Below the pieces are notes generated by a model. That model made no database searches, was not told the origin of the DNA, and was given only the letters and a program-made list of their open reading frames with translations. Below are positions 31,952-39,606 of a stretch of DNA of 64,000 nucleotides, piece by piece. A program made the position numbers and the translations under genes. Source of the stretch: Flavisolibacter nicotianae (GTDB taxonomy: Bacteria; Bacteroidota; Bacteroidia; Chitinophagales; Chitinophagaceae); the NCBI RefSeq assembly GCF_003628535.1, contig NZ_RBCI01000002.1, forward strand, positions 372,001-436,000. Direction: 5' to 3'. Within the stretch, counting starts at the first letter, position 1. Every line of letters starts with the position of its first letter.

Positions 31952-32704
31952 ATGTACACGCTGAAAAAATCGCTGGGACAGCATTTCCTGAAAGATGAGA
32001 ACATCTGCCGCCGGATTGTGGACGAACTGACCAAACACCCTTTTCGCAACCTGCTGGAAGTAGGGCCGGGCGGAGGTGCGCTGACCAAATACCTTATCCA
32101 GTTGCCCGGCGTAAACTTCAAAGCCGTAGAGCTCGACGAAGAAAAGGTTGTGTATTTAAAAGCCACGTATCCCGTCTTGCAGGACAAAATCATTCACCAG
32201 AGCTTTCTCGATATCGAAAAGCCGTTTGATGAATCGTTTACCGTTGTGGGCAACTTCCCCTATAATATTTCGACCCAGATCCTTTTCAAGATCCTGGAAT
32301 GGGAGACCGGCGTGGATTGCGTGATCGGCATGTTCCAGAAGGAAGTGGCGCAGCGGGTGGCGGCCAGGGAAGGCAGCAAAGTATATGGCGTGACCTCGGT
32401 GCTGGTGCAGGCATTTTACGACGTGGAATACCTGTTTGACGTCAGTGAAAACTCCTTTAACCCGCCGCCGAAAGTGAAAAGCGGCGTGATCCGCCTGCTG
32501 CCGCGAAAAGCACCGCTCGAAATAAAGAGCCGCAAGGCATTCTTCAACCTGGTGAAAACAGCCTTCAACCAGCGGCGCAAGACACTGCGCAATGCCTGCA
32601 AGGGTTTGTTCGACAGCGCAGTTCTGCAGGATCCCATTTTTGACAAACGTGCAGAGCAGTTGAGCATCGAAGCATTTGCACAATTGAGTTTTCAAATGAA
32701 GTGA
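31952..32704 (+). CDS. rsmA: 16S rRNA (adenine1518/1519-N6) dimethyltransferase RsmA
   Basis: RsmA (KsgA) dimethylates two adenines in helix 45 of 16S rRNA late in small-subunit assembly. The 250-residue protein opens with KKSLGQHFLKDENICRRIV. The SAM motif is LLEVGPGGGALTKYL, and the catalytic NFPYNISTQI (NxPY) follows near residue 105. FNPPPKVKSGVIRL lies in the C-terminal part. The length is typical. A TAATTTTG box sits at 31939-31946, so close to the ATG that the transcript may be nearly leaderless. Confidence 0.96.
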   Translation: MYTLKKSLGQHFLKDENICRRIVDELTKHPFRNLLEVGPGGGALTKYLIQLPGVNFKAVELDEEKVVYLKATYPVLQDKIIHQSFLDIEKPFDESFTVVGNFPYNISTQILFKILEWETGVDCVIGMFQKEVAQRVAAREGSKVYGVTSVLVQAFYDVEYLFDVSENSFNPPPKVKSGVIRLLPRKAPLEIKSRKAFFNLVKTAFNQRRKTLRNACKGLFDSAVLQDPIFDKRAEQLSIEAFAQLSFQMK

Positions 32705-32792
32705 AATGGCAAATGACAGAGGTGCGACAGGAGATCACAAAGAAGTCATTGTTTGTCTTGTCTCACCGCTGCCGTCTCCCATTCACCTTCTT
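32702..32792. repeat. Inverted repeat downstream of rsmA (locus B3)
   Basis: GTGAAATGGCAAATGACAGA... (from 32702) and its imperfect reverse complement near 32757-32790 (GTCTTGTCTCACCGCTG...CCCATTCAC) face each other across about 20 bases. The arms share GTGAA, CAG, GGTG and GACA blocks in order. It lies between two same-strand genes. Confidence 0.5.
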
Positions 32793-32805
32793 AATACAAC
32801 CTTGA

Positions 32806-33735
32806 ATGAAAGTCATTATCACCGCACCTGTACACGATTACCTGCTTCGAACCTTGCAGCAGAACGGATACGAAACGATCTACCTTCCCGCTGTCAGCTA
32901 TGCCGAATTGAGTGAACTGGTTGGTGAGGCCGACGCCCTGGTGGTGACGACGCGGATCAAAATCGATCCGGCCCTTCTGGACAAAGCCGGCAGGCTGAAA
33001 TGGATCGGCCGCCTGGGCAGCGGCATGGAACTGATCGACGAAGACTACGCCGCACAAAAAAACATTCGCCTGATCAGCACCCCCGAAGGCAACCGCAATG
33101 CCGTGGCCGAACAGGCGCTGGGGATGTTGCTCTGCCTGATGGCCAACATCTGCCGTTCGTTTAGCGAAGTGAAAGACGGCAAATGGCTGCGGGCCGAAAA
33201 CCGTGCCGTGGAGTTGCGGGGAAAAACCGTTGGCATCATTGGCTATGGCAACACGGGCTCGCAGTTTGCCAGGCTGCTGGCACCCTTCCATGTAACGGTG
33301 CTGGCACACGACAAGTACAAGCACGATTATACCGACGGCTATATCAAAGAGGCCACGCTGCAGGAGGTGTACGAGAAGGCAGACGTGGTCAGCATGCACA
33401 TCCCGCTAACGGAAGAAACCTATCACTATGCCAACGAGACGTTTTTCAACAGCTTCCGCAAAGCGCCGTATTTCCTCACCACCTGTCGCGGGCCGGTAAC
33501 GGATACGGAAGCACTGATCAAAGCCATCCGGGAAAACAAGCTGGCCGGTGCCGCCCTCGATGTGCTGGAAAACGAAAAGCTGGCGACCTATACCGAAAAG
33601 GAAAAAGAGCAGTTTGCCTTTCTCAGCGCGCAGCCGAATGTGATTGTCACACCGCACATCGGCGGGTACAGCCACGAAGCTTTTTTGCGCATGGCCGAAG
33701 TGTTGGTGGAGAAACTGGGCCTGGCCGGGAAGTGA
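32806..33735 (+). CDS. D-isomer-specific 2-hydroxyacid dehydrogenase
   Basis: The 309-residue protein has the two-domain 2-hydroxyacid dehydrogenase fold with the NAD site [17 protein letters not shown] near residue 145. The substrate arginine is in [13 protein letters not shown] near 228, and the catalytic histidine is in [14 protein letters not shown] near 284. It resembles phosphoglycerate dehydrogenase catalytic cores without the ACT domain. The true substrate (3-phosphoglycerate, glyoxylate or another 2-hydroxy acid) is not decidable. It lies between rsmA and a small hypothetical gene on the same strand. Confidence 0.87.
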   Translation: MKVIITAPVHDYLLRTLQQNGYETIYLPAVSYAELSELVGEADALVVTTRIKIDPALLDKAGRLKWIGRLGSGMELIDEDYAAQKNIRLISTPEGNRNAVAEQALGMLLCLMANICRSFSEVKDGKWLRAENRAVELRGKTVGIIGYGNTGSQFARLLAPFHVTVLAHDKYKHDYTDGYIKEATLQEVYEKADVVSMHIPLTEETYHYANETFFNSFRKAPYFLTTCRGPVTDTEALIKAIRENKLAGAALDVLENEKLATYTEKEKEQFAFLSAQPNVIVTPHIGGYSHEAFLRMAEVLVEKLGLAGK

Positions 33736-33777
33736 TTTGGCCAGTGGCCCTCTTTTGAACCTTCTTATTTTTGTTTC

Positions 33778-34059
33778 ATGCCTGCTTTTGCCCCTGCCTA
33801 TATCGAAGAAATGAAAGTGGTGTACCATGCCGATGTAAGGCCGTACAAAAGCCAGTTGCACAAGTATATGCAGGCCGTGCCGGAGCGGCTGGTGATCGTT
33901 TACCAGAAAGAAGAGGACAACTATTGCATCCTGGGAACCGATGCAGCCTACGAAAACTGGGACCACTATACCAACTATGTTTTTCCCAAACTGGAAACGG
34001 CACTTGAATTTCCCGGCACCATCTTCCGGATCGACGACATTACCTGGCAAAAGGTCTGA
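33778..34059 (+). CDS. Small conserved hypothetical protein (93 residues)
   Basis: The product reads MPAFAPAYIEEMKVVYHADV, RPYKSQLHKYMQAVPERLVI, and ends FRIDDITWQKV. It looks like a compact alpha/beta soluble protein of unknown function. A TATTTTTG box (33766-33773) lies just before the ATG. Its own promoter is possible, but the -33 element is not in the right place, so it may also be read from the dehydrogenase gene. Confidence 0.6.
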   Translation: MPAFAPAYIEEMKVVYHADVRPYKSQLHKYMQAVPERLVIVYQKEEDNYCILGTDAAYENWDHYTNYVFPKLETALEFPGTIFRIDDITWQKV

Positions 34060-34132
34060 ACCGCCCCTGCCGCTGCCTTTGCCCGGGAGCGGTGGTTTTT
34101 TGGGCAGGATAGAGGTAAATAAAATTTTCTTT

Positions 34133-34140
34133 TATATTTG
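34133..34140 (+). promoter_or_regulatory. greA promoter -7 box
   Basis: TATATTTG matches the Bacteroidetes -7 consensus TAnnTTTG exactly. The start of transcription would fall near 34147, directly ahead of a terminator hairpin. No clear -33 element is seen. Confidence 0.6.
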
Positions 34141-34151
34141 TGACATGTGAG

Positions 34152-34186
34152 GCAACGCTCCCCAGCAGGAGCGTTGCTATTTTTTT
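34152..34186 (+). terminator. Terminator hairpin in the greA leader
   Basis: GCAACGCTCC (34152-34161) pairs perfectly with GGAGCGTTGC (34168-34177) over a 6-base loop and is followed by a run of T residues. It lies between the TATATTTG box and the greA ATG, so it would end most greA transcripts early. It could also close the transcript of the 93-residue gene upstream. Confidence 0.85.
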
Positions 34187-34210
34187 CATTTCTATCTAAA
34201 CCTGTTTGAT

Positions 34211-34684
34211 ATGAGCGGAGTACATTACGTAACGAAGGACACGTTGGAGCAGATGAAAGCCGACCTGCAGCGCATGAAGGCCGTTGACCGTCCCGCGGCG
34301 GCAAGAGCCATTGCCGAAGCCAGGGAAAAAGGCGATCTCCGCGAGAATGCCGAGTACGATGCCGCCAAAGAAGCGCAAGGCTTACTGGAAGCCAAGATCG
34401 CGGCCATGGAAGGGCAGATTGCACAAACCCGCATCCTCGATGAAGCCAATGTGGACACGAGCAAAGTGTCGATCCTGACCCGGGTGAAACTGACCAACCT
34501 GAACACGAAAAAACAGGTAACCTACCAAATCGTCAGTGAAACGGAAGCCGACCTGAAGGCCGGTAAAATTTCCGTGACTTCCCCCATCGGCAAGGGCTTG
34601 CTGGGTAAAACCGTTGGCGAAGTAGCAGAAGTGTCTGTGCCGGCTGGTGTAATGAAGTTTAAGGTTGAGGATATTACTGTGTAA
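34211..34684 (+). CDS. greA: Transcription elongation factor GreA
   Basis: GreA enters the RNA polymerase secondary channel and triggers cleavage of backtracked transcripts. The 157-residue protein has the N-terminal coiled coil (YVTKDTLEQMKADLQRMKAV, then REKGDLRENAEYDAAKEAQG) with the acidic tip DLRENAEYDAA. The C-terminal FKBP-like domain follows (SPIGKGLLGKTVGEVAEVSVPAG). Length is standard. The leader contains a strong terminator hairpin downstream of a TAnnTTTG box, which suggests control by premature termination. Confidence 0.96.
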   Translation: MSGVHYVTKDTLEQMKADLQRMKAVDRPAAARAIAEAREKGDLRENAEYDAAKEAQGLLEAKIAAMEGQIAQTRILDEANVDTSKVSILTRVKLTNLNTKKQVTYQIVSETEADLKAGKISVTSPIGKGLLGKTVGEVAEVSVPAGVMKFKVEDITV

Positions 34685-34687
34685 GGC

Positions 34688-34904
34688 GATAATGGGATAA
34701 TTCGATAATGTGCAAATGTGCAAATGTGCAAATGAGTTGGTATTTGCACGAGTGATTTCAACCGGTTCTTTGCAGGAAGATGATTTTTTGGAGATCAGCA
34801 ACCCCTCTCAATTGGGCTTCCGTTGCGTCGCACTCTTCAGCGTCCGGTAAATCTCCCGCACAAAAACACATCCCATTATCCCATTATCGAATTATCCCAT
34901 TATC
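34688..34904. repeat. 217-base element with 23-base perfect inverted ends (locus D)
   Basis: 34688-34710 and 34882-34904 are exact 23-base reverse complements built from the word GATAATGG. The left arm is extended inward by three copies of TGCAAATG. The 170-base core carries a 37-codon frame on the minus strand at 34758. It resembles a miniature transposon in layout but has no target-site duplication I can see. Confidence 0.75.
34758..34871 (-). CDS. Possible 37-residue cysteine-containing micro-ORF
   Basis: The frame reads MCFCAGDLPDAEECDATEAQ, then LRGVADLQKIIFLQRTG, and stops. It lies wholly inside the loop of locus D. It has three cysteines, no signal peptide and no recognised motif, and there is no ribosome site. 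It may be chance, but it is an unusually protein-like frame. Confidence 0.25.
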   Translation of the reverse strand: MCFCAGDLPDAEECDATEAQLRGVADLQKIIFLQRTG

Positions 34905-34933
34905 CCATTTGCTAATTTTCACATTTCCCTCCC

Positions 34934-35335
34934 ATGACCATCTTTTCCAAAATCATCCGCGGCGACATTCCCTCGTACAAAATTGCCGAAGACGAAAGGT
35001 TCTTTGCTTTTCTCGACATCTTTCCCCTGCGGGAAGGACACGTGCTGGTGGTTCCCAAAACAGAAGTGGACAACCTGTTTGACCTGCCGGAAGCGTATCT
35101 TTCGCAACTCCTCCTGTTTGCGCAGCCCATTGCCAGGGCCATCGAAAAAGCCTTTCCCTGCAACCGTTGCGGCATCTCGGTCATCGGCCTGGAAGTGCCG
35201 CACGCCCATGTGCATCTTATTCCGATCAACTCATCCAACGACCTGAATTTTACGCAACCCAAACCCAAGGCTGCCGACAAGGACCTGCAGGCAGCACAGG
35301 AAAAAATCTTATCATTTCTAAACCCGACAAAATGA
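34934..35335 (+). CDS. HIT family hydrolase
   Basis: The 133-residue protein belongs to the histidine-triad nucleotide hydrolases (Hint/HinT branch). It starts IFSKIIRGDIPSYKIAEDE and has the triad in VPHAHVHLIPI near residue 100. These enzymes cleave adenosine phosphoramidates and related adenylated products. The stop overlaps the next ATG by 4 bases (ATGA), so it is translationally coupled to the secreted protein gene that follows. Confidence 0.92.
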   Translation: MTIFSKIIRGDIPSYKIAEDERFFAFLDIFPLREGHVLVVPKTEVDNLFDLPEAYLSQLLLFAQPIARAIEKAFPCNRCGISVIGLEVPHAHVHLIPINSSNDLNFTQPKPKAADKDLQAAQEKILSFLNPTK

Positions 35336-36078
35336 GAAACACCGCTCGTATTTTTTTGATGGCCGCATTGTTTTTTGCTGCCAAGGGCCTCCATGCACAG
35401 TCCACCAGTCCCGATACCATGGTGCACCGGATTTTTGCTTCACTGAAAGCAAAGGACGAAAAAGCGTTTGTGGCGCTGTATCCCAATCCGCAGCAGTTTG
35501 GCCGCTTTATCCGCAACCTGATGACGCAGACCTTCAAGTCGGAGCAGATGCAGCAAATGCTGGCCAATGACGAAAAAGCCAAAAACCTGAACGTCGACAG
35601 CCTGATCGAAGCACAGGTGGCAACCGTGACCTCGCCGGCCATGTTTGCACAGATGGAAAAACAATTCGGCCAGATGTTCCAAAAAATCATTGAAAAAGGA
35701 GAGAAGAAAGGCGTGAACTGGAGCGATGCCACCATGACCGGTTACACGGTCGATTCGTCTTCGGCAATGGAGCAAACCTCGCCCATGCAACCGGCAGGCA
35801 TGAAAACCATCAAAGGCATTATTGATTTTACCGCCGGCGGCCGGCCCTACCAGGTTGCCTACGACAAAGTGATTTTTCTTCCAACTGAAGGCGCCTGGTT
35901 TGGTGCCGATTTTACACAACTGGCCCGCAAAGGCGAGAGTCTTGCACCCGATAAAGAAGAGGAAGCAAAGGACGAAGCGGCGACACCAGCGCCCAAACAA
36001 AAAACAACAACGGCAAAAGGAAAAGCGCCGGCAGCGAAAGCCAAAACCGGCAAAGCACCTGTTCGCAAAAAATCTTAA
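35332..36078 (+). CDS. Secreted hypothetical protein with Lys/Ala/Pro tail
   Basis: The 248-residue product has a signal peptide (MRNTARIFLMAALFFAAKGLHAQ), a domain of about 180 residues, and a highly basic Ala/Pro/Lys tail (TPAPKQKTTTAKGKAPAAKA...). The domain begins VHRIFASLKAKDEKAFVALYP, which resembles small secreted Bacteroidetes proteins with a cystatin/NTF2-like look. No function is known. It is coupled to the HIT gene and its end overlaps the ruvC end by 4 bases. Confidence 0.72.
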   Translation: MRNTARIFLMAALFFAAKGLHAQSTSPDTMVHRIFASLKAKDEKAFVALYPNPQQFGRFIRNLMTQTFKSEQMQQMLANDEKAKNLNVDSLIEAQVATVTSPAMFAQMEKQFGQMFQKIIEKGEKKGVNWSDATMTGYTVDSSSAMEQTSPMQPAGMKTIKGIIDFTAGGRPYQVAYDKVIFLPTEGAWFGADFTQLARKGESLAPDKEEEAKDEAATPAPKQKTTTAKGKAPAAKAKTGKAPVRKKS

Positions 36079-36656
36079 GTGGTGATCCGGTGCCCGTTGG
36101 CCGAAACAAATTGCTCCCAACTGGCCTTTGATTTTTTCCGGGCCAGTGGTTTCGACACCATCTTCAGTCCGGGGATTTTGCTGCTGTAGTGATGGCAGAT
36201 GGCCACCGCCAGTGCATCGGTGGCATCAAACTGCGCCGGTTTTTCCGGCAGGCCCGTGATCTGCTGCAGCATCTTCCACACCTGTTCTTTATCCGCGTTC
36301 CCGTTGCCGGTAATGGATTGCTTGACTTTTTTGGGCGAATATTCGGTGATGGGAACGCTTTTTTCCATAGCTGCCGCAATGGCCACACCCTGGGCCCTTC
36401 CCAGTTTCAACATGCTCTGCACGTTTTTGCCGTAGAACGGTGCTTCAATGGCAAATTCATCCGGGTTGAAGGCGTTCATCAGTTGCGTTACCTTCTGGTG
36501 AATTTTCTGCAGGCGGTAGTAATTGTCTTTGCTGCTGGTCAGTTTGAGGACATCCATTTCACGAATGGTGATGCGGTCGGCAACGACCTCAATTACACTA
36601 TATCCCATGAAGAGGGTTCCCGGATCGATACCTAATATTGTCAAAGGCTTTTGCAA
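36075..36656 (-). CDS. ruvC: Crossover junction endodeoxyribonuclease RuvC
   Basis: RuvC resolves Holliday junctions with the RuvAB motor. The 193-residue protein has the RNase H-like acidic residues Asp11 (GIDPGTLFMGYSV), Glu71 (FAIEAPFYGKNVQS), and Asp144/Asp147 (FDATDALAVAICHH). The C-terminal 30 residues are an additional basic tail. ruvB is also in this window at 61.8 kb but is not linked to ruvC; no ruvA is seen. Confidence 0.94.
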   Translation of the reverse strand: MQKPLTILGIDPGTLFMGYSVIEVVADRITIREMDVLKLTSSKDNYYRLQKIHQKVTQLMNAFNPDEFAIEAPFYGKNVQSMLKLGRAQGVAIAAAMEKSVPITEYSPKKVKQSITGNGNADKEQVWKMLQQITGLPEKPAQFDATDALAVAICHHYSSKIPGLKMVSKPLARKKSKASWEQFVSANGHRITT

Positions 36657-36680
36657 GGAGTGGTTATTTTTACCGCAAGG

Positions 36681-37673
36681 ATGCGAAACAAAACTATCAA
36701 AATTTTCCTCAAATACTTTTTTGGCCCTCTCTTATTCGTTGGATTGTCGTTTTCCATCTTTCAGCAAATTCGCCATCAGCCGCACCTGGCGCAGTCGTGG
36801 GAGCAAATCAAGGCATCATTTGCTTCTGTTAAAATCGTTTACCTGTTCCTTGCCTGCTCACTGATTTTTGTGAACTGGGGACTGGAGTCGTGGAAGTGGA
36901 AGCTGCTCGTGTCTACCGTGCGGCCCATCGGTTTTTGGCCGGCTTACAAAGCGGTGCTCTCGGGTGTTTCGTTTTCGGTGAGCCTGCCCAACCGCGTCGG
37001 CGAATACATCGGCCGTATGATGTACCAGCCGGAAGGTGGACGGCTGAAGACGATTTCGCTGGCCATCGTGGGCAGCGTGGCGCAACTGTTGGTTACACTC
37101 TTTTGTGGTCTGATAAGCCTTGTTGTGCTGAAAAAAGAACTGCTGCAGTTGTACCCGGAGGCCGTGATCGGCTACCAGTTCCTTGTGTATGGATTGCTGG
37201 GTGCAACAGGGCTGCTGGCCTTTGCTTACTTCAATGTAAGTGCGGTGGTAGCCTTTTTCAGTCGCTGGCTCAGCCTCCATCACTTGCTCTACCTGGTCGA
37301 GTCGCTGCAAAAGTTTAACGCTTCTTTTCTGGCACGAATACTTTTGATTTCGTCTCTTCGTTACGTTGTATTCTTGCTGCAATACCTGGCGATGTTTTCG
37401 CTTTTCGGCGTGGCCATCGCCCCGGGAATTGCCGTTTCGGTGATGAGCGTTGTATTTTTAGCCCTTGCCGTCATTCCGTCCATTGCCTTGGTGGAAGTGG
37501 GTCTGCGGGGCGAAGTGAGCCTGCGGCTGCTGGGCATTTTCAGCGCCAACAGCCTGGGGATTGGTCTGACGTCGGTAACCATCTGGTTCATCAACCTGAT
37601 TGTGCCGGCGCTGCTGGGTACCCTGTTTTTGTTGAATGTAAAACTGCTGTCAAAGAATGAAGAGACTTCGTAA
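36681..37673 (+). CDS. Lysylphosphatidylglycerol synthase TM-region family protein (UPF0104)
   Basis: The 330-residue protein has about eight hydrophobic segments of the UPF0104/MprF membrane domain, with GLESWKWKLLV near residue 70 and the conserved FSVSLPNRVGEYIGRMMY near 100. Such domains are thought to move lipids across the membrane; there is no C-terminal aminoacyl transferase domain. The start is set at MRNKTIKIF. Divergent from ruvC, it overlaps the DUF3108 gene by 17 bases and so forms a two-gene operon with it. Confidence 0.85.
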   Translation: MRNKTIKIFLKYFFGPLLFVGLSFSIFQQIRHQPHLAQSWEQIKASFASVKIVYLFLACSLIFVNWGLESWKWKLLVSTVRPIGFWPAYKAVLSGVSFSVSLPNRVGEYIGRMMYQPEGGRLKTISLAIVGSVAQLLVTLFCGLISLVVLKKELLQLYPEAVIGYQFLVYGLLGATGLLAFAYFNVSAVVAFFSRWLSLHHLLYLVESLQKFNASFLARILLISSLRYVVFLLQYLAMFSLFGVAIAPGIAVSVMSVVFLALAVIPSIALVEVGLRGEVSLRLLGIFSANSLGIGLTSVTIWFINLIVPALLGTLFLLNVKLLSKNEETS

Positions 37674-38487
37674 ACTTTTTTTCGTAGCCCTGTGCCTGTT
37701 AGGCGTCGGTGCCGGAACAAAAATATCCGTGCCTTCTCCGGAACTTTGTGGTGCCCGCAACAATACCACGCAAAACGGCGAGCAGATCTCGTACATCGTG
37801 TACTACACGGTAGCCGGCATTTATGTCAACGCCGGCAATGCCACGTTTACCAATGCAGTGGAGCGACTGAACGGTAAACCTGTTTTCCACATCACGGCAA
37901 CCGGCGTAACCAACACATCGTACGACTGGATCTTCAAGGTTCGCGACAAATACGAATCGTACATCGATACGGCAAGCATGCAGCCCCTGAAATTTGTTCG
38001 CGATGTCAACGAAGGCAAGCACAAACACTACGAGAATATCACCTTCAATCATACGGCCAATACCGCGGTGACGCAGCAGGGCGTGTTCAAGGTGCCGGAT
38101 TGTGTACAGGATGTGATCAGTGCCGTATACAGTGCCCGCAACATCAACTTCGATCAATACAAAAAGGACGACCGCATTCCGTTCAAGTTGTTTCTCGACA
38201 ATGAAGTGTACGACATGTACATCCGTTATCTCGGGAAAGAGGAAGTGAAGACGAAATACGGTAAGTTCAAAGCCATCAAGTTCAAACCCCTGCTCATCAA
38301 AGGAACCATTTTTGAAGGCGGTGAAAAAATGACCGTTTGGGTCAGCGACGATGCCAACCGCATTCCTCTTCGCATTGAAAGCCCCATCGTTGTGGGAAGT
38401 GTCAAAATGGACATGATGAGTTACCGCAACCTGCGGTATCCCTTGTCCAGTTTGAAGAGTTTCAGCGGGCAGAATGTCACACGGTGA
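37657..38487 (+). CDS. DUF3108 domain secreted protein
   Basis: The 276-residue protein has a signal peptide (MKRLRKLFFVALCLLGVGAG). The DUF3108 domain follows: GEQISYIVYYTVAGIYVNAGNATF, then YNWIFKVRDKYESYID-like residues 88-105, and KFKAIKFKPLLIKGTIFEGGEKMTVWVSDD near 205. DUF3108 proteins resemble lipid-handling periplasmic proteins of the LolA/LolB beta-barrel type, but the function is unproven. It is coupled to the flippase-like gene upstream. Confidence 0.87.
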   Translation: MKRLRKLFFVALCLLGVGAGTKISVPSPELCGARNNTTQNGEQISYIVYYTVAGIYVNAGNATFTNAVERLNGKPVFHITATGVTNTSYDWIFKVRDKYESYIDTASMQPLKFVRDVNEGKHKHYENITFNHTANTAVTQQGVFKVPDCVQDVISAVYSARNINFDQYKKDDRIPFKLFLDNEVYDMYIRYLGKEEVKTKYGKFKAIKFKPLLIKGTIFEGGEKMTVWVSDDANRIPLRIESPIVVGSVKMDMMSYRNLRYPLSSLKSFSGQNVTR

Positions 38488-38507
38488 GGCTTGTAAAATG
38501 GTGAACG

Positions 38508-38551
38508 TAAAAGCCGTTTCAAAATCGATCAGGAAGATGGCGGGCTTTTTA
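38508..38551 (+). terminator. Probable terminator after DUF3108
   Basis: AAAAGCCG (38508-38515) pairs with CGGGCTTTT (38541-38549) through one bulge, followed by T residues. The loop is long, so the call is moderate. Confidence 0.5.
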
Positions 38552-38733
38552 TCAGAAAATAATTCTGTCTTTTTTCTCGTAGAAGAAGCCTGAACCCATT
38601 GTCACTTCTCTATAAACACAGCGCTCCTTCGGAGCGGGAAGCTAGGCTTCTTTAGTTTGTAAAAAATGCATGCTTCTTCAGTGAAGAAAATGAACTGCAC
38701 CAAAGCTGTTGACTGTACAAAACAATATCGCAT

Positions 38734-39606
38734 TTATCCCAGCTCCGACAACGGAAAGAATTCCTTCGGCCGGATGCCTTTCTCCGTTTGCTGCAGGTTG
38801 CAACACTCGTGCTGCGCATCGTGCTCAAAAAACAACAGGTAATCCTTCTCTACCGCTTCGGTCAAAAAGCTTTTCTTCTCGTGCAGCGTCGTCAGCGGGA
38901 ACATGTCGTAGGCCATCACGTAAGGAAGAGGGATGTGTCCTGCGCTCGGCAGCAGGTCGGCCATGTACACGATCGTTTGATCCTTGTAAGTGATTTGCGG
39001 CAGCATCATGCCGGCCGTGTGGCCTTCGACAAAGCGCACCGAAAAACTGTTGGCGAACGGCTGTTGGGGCAGGGGCCTGGATGCATCCCAGTCAACGTTC
39101 GGCAGCTCCATAAATTTCAGTTGCCCGCTTTCCTGGATGGGTAAAATGTTTTCCTTCAGGAACGAAGCTTTCTCCCGGTCGTTTGGCTGCGTGGCCCATG
39201 CCCAGTGTTCTTCATTGCTCCAGTACGTGGCATTTTTAAATGCAGGCACCAATTTGTCGCCTTCGCGAATGATGGAGCCGCCGCAATGATCGAAATGCAG
39301 GTGCGTTAAAAAAACATCGGTGATGTCGTCGCGGTGAAAACCGTGTTTTGCCAGGGAGCCATCCAGCGTATCGTTGCCGTGTAAAAAATAATGGCTGAAG
39401 AACTTTGCGTCCTGCTTGTTGCCGATGCCGTTGTCCACCAAAATGAGCCGGCCTTCGTCTTCGATCAGCAGGCAGCGCATGGCCCAGGAACAAAGATTGT
39501 TTTCATCGGCGGGATTGATCTTGTTCCAGAGCGATTTGGGCACAACGCCAAACATGGCCCCGCCATCCAGTTTAAAATTGCCTGTGGGAATGGAATAAAG
39601 TTTCAT
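38734..39606 (-). CDS. MBL-fold metallo-hydrolase
   Basis: The 290-residue protein has the metallo-beta-lactamase metal motif HLHFDHCGGSI (HxHxDH) near residue 105, with DNGIGN near 60 and the later FVEGHTAGMMLPQI histidine near 216. It resembles the N-acyl homoserine lactonase/AttM-like branch in layout, but a signal-quenching role should not be assumed. Its ATG region overlaps the stop of the MFS gene upstream by 4 bases, so the two are coupled. Confidence 0.88.
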   Translation of the reverse strand: MKLYSIPTGNFKLDGGAMFGVVPKSLWNKINPADENNLCSWAMRCLLIEDEGRLILVDNGIGNKQDAKFFSHYFLHGNDTLDGSLAKHGFHRDDITDVFLTHLHFDHCGGSIIREGDKLVPAFKNATYWSNEEHWAWATQPNDREKASFLKENILPIQESGQLKFMELPNVDWDASRPLPQQPFANSFSVRFVEGHTAGMMLPQITYKDQTIVYMADLLPSAGHIPLPYVMAYDMFPLTTLHEKKSFLTEAVEKDYLLFFEHDAQHECCNLQQTEKGIRPKEFFPLSELG

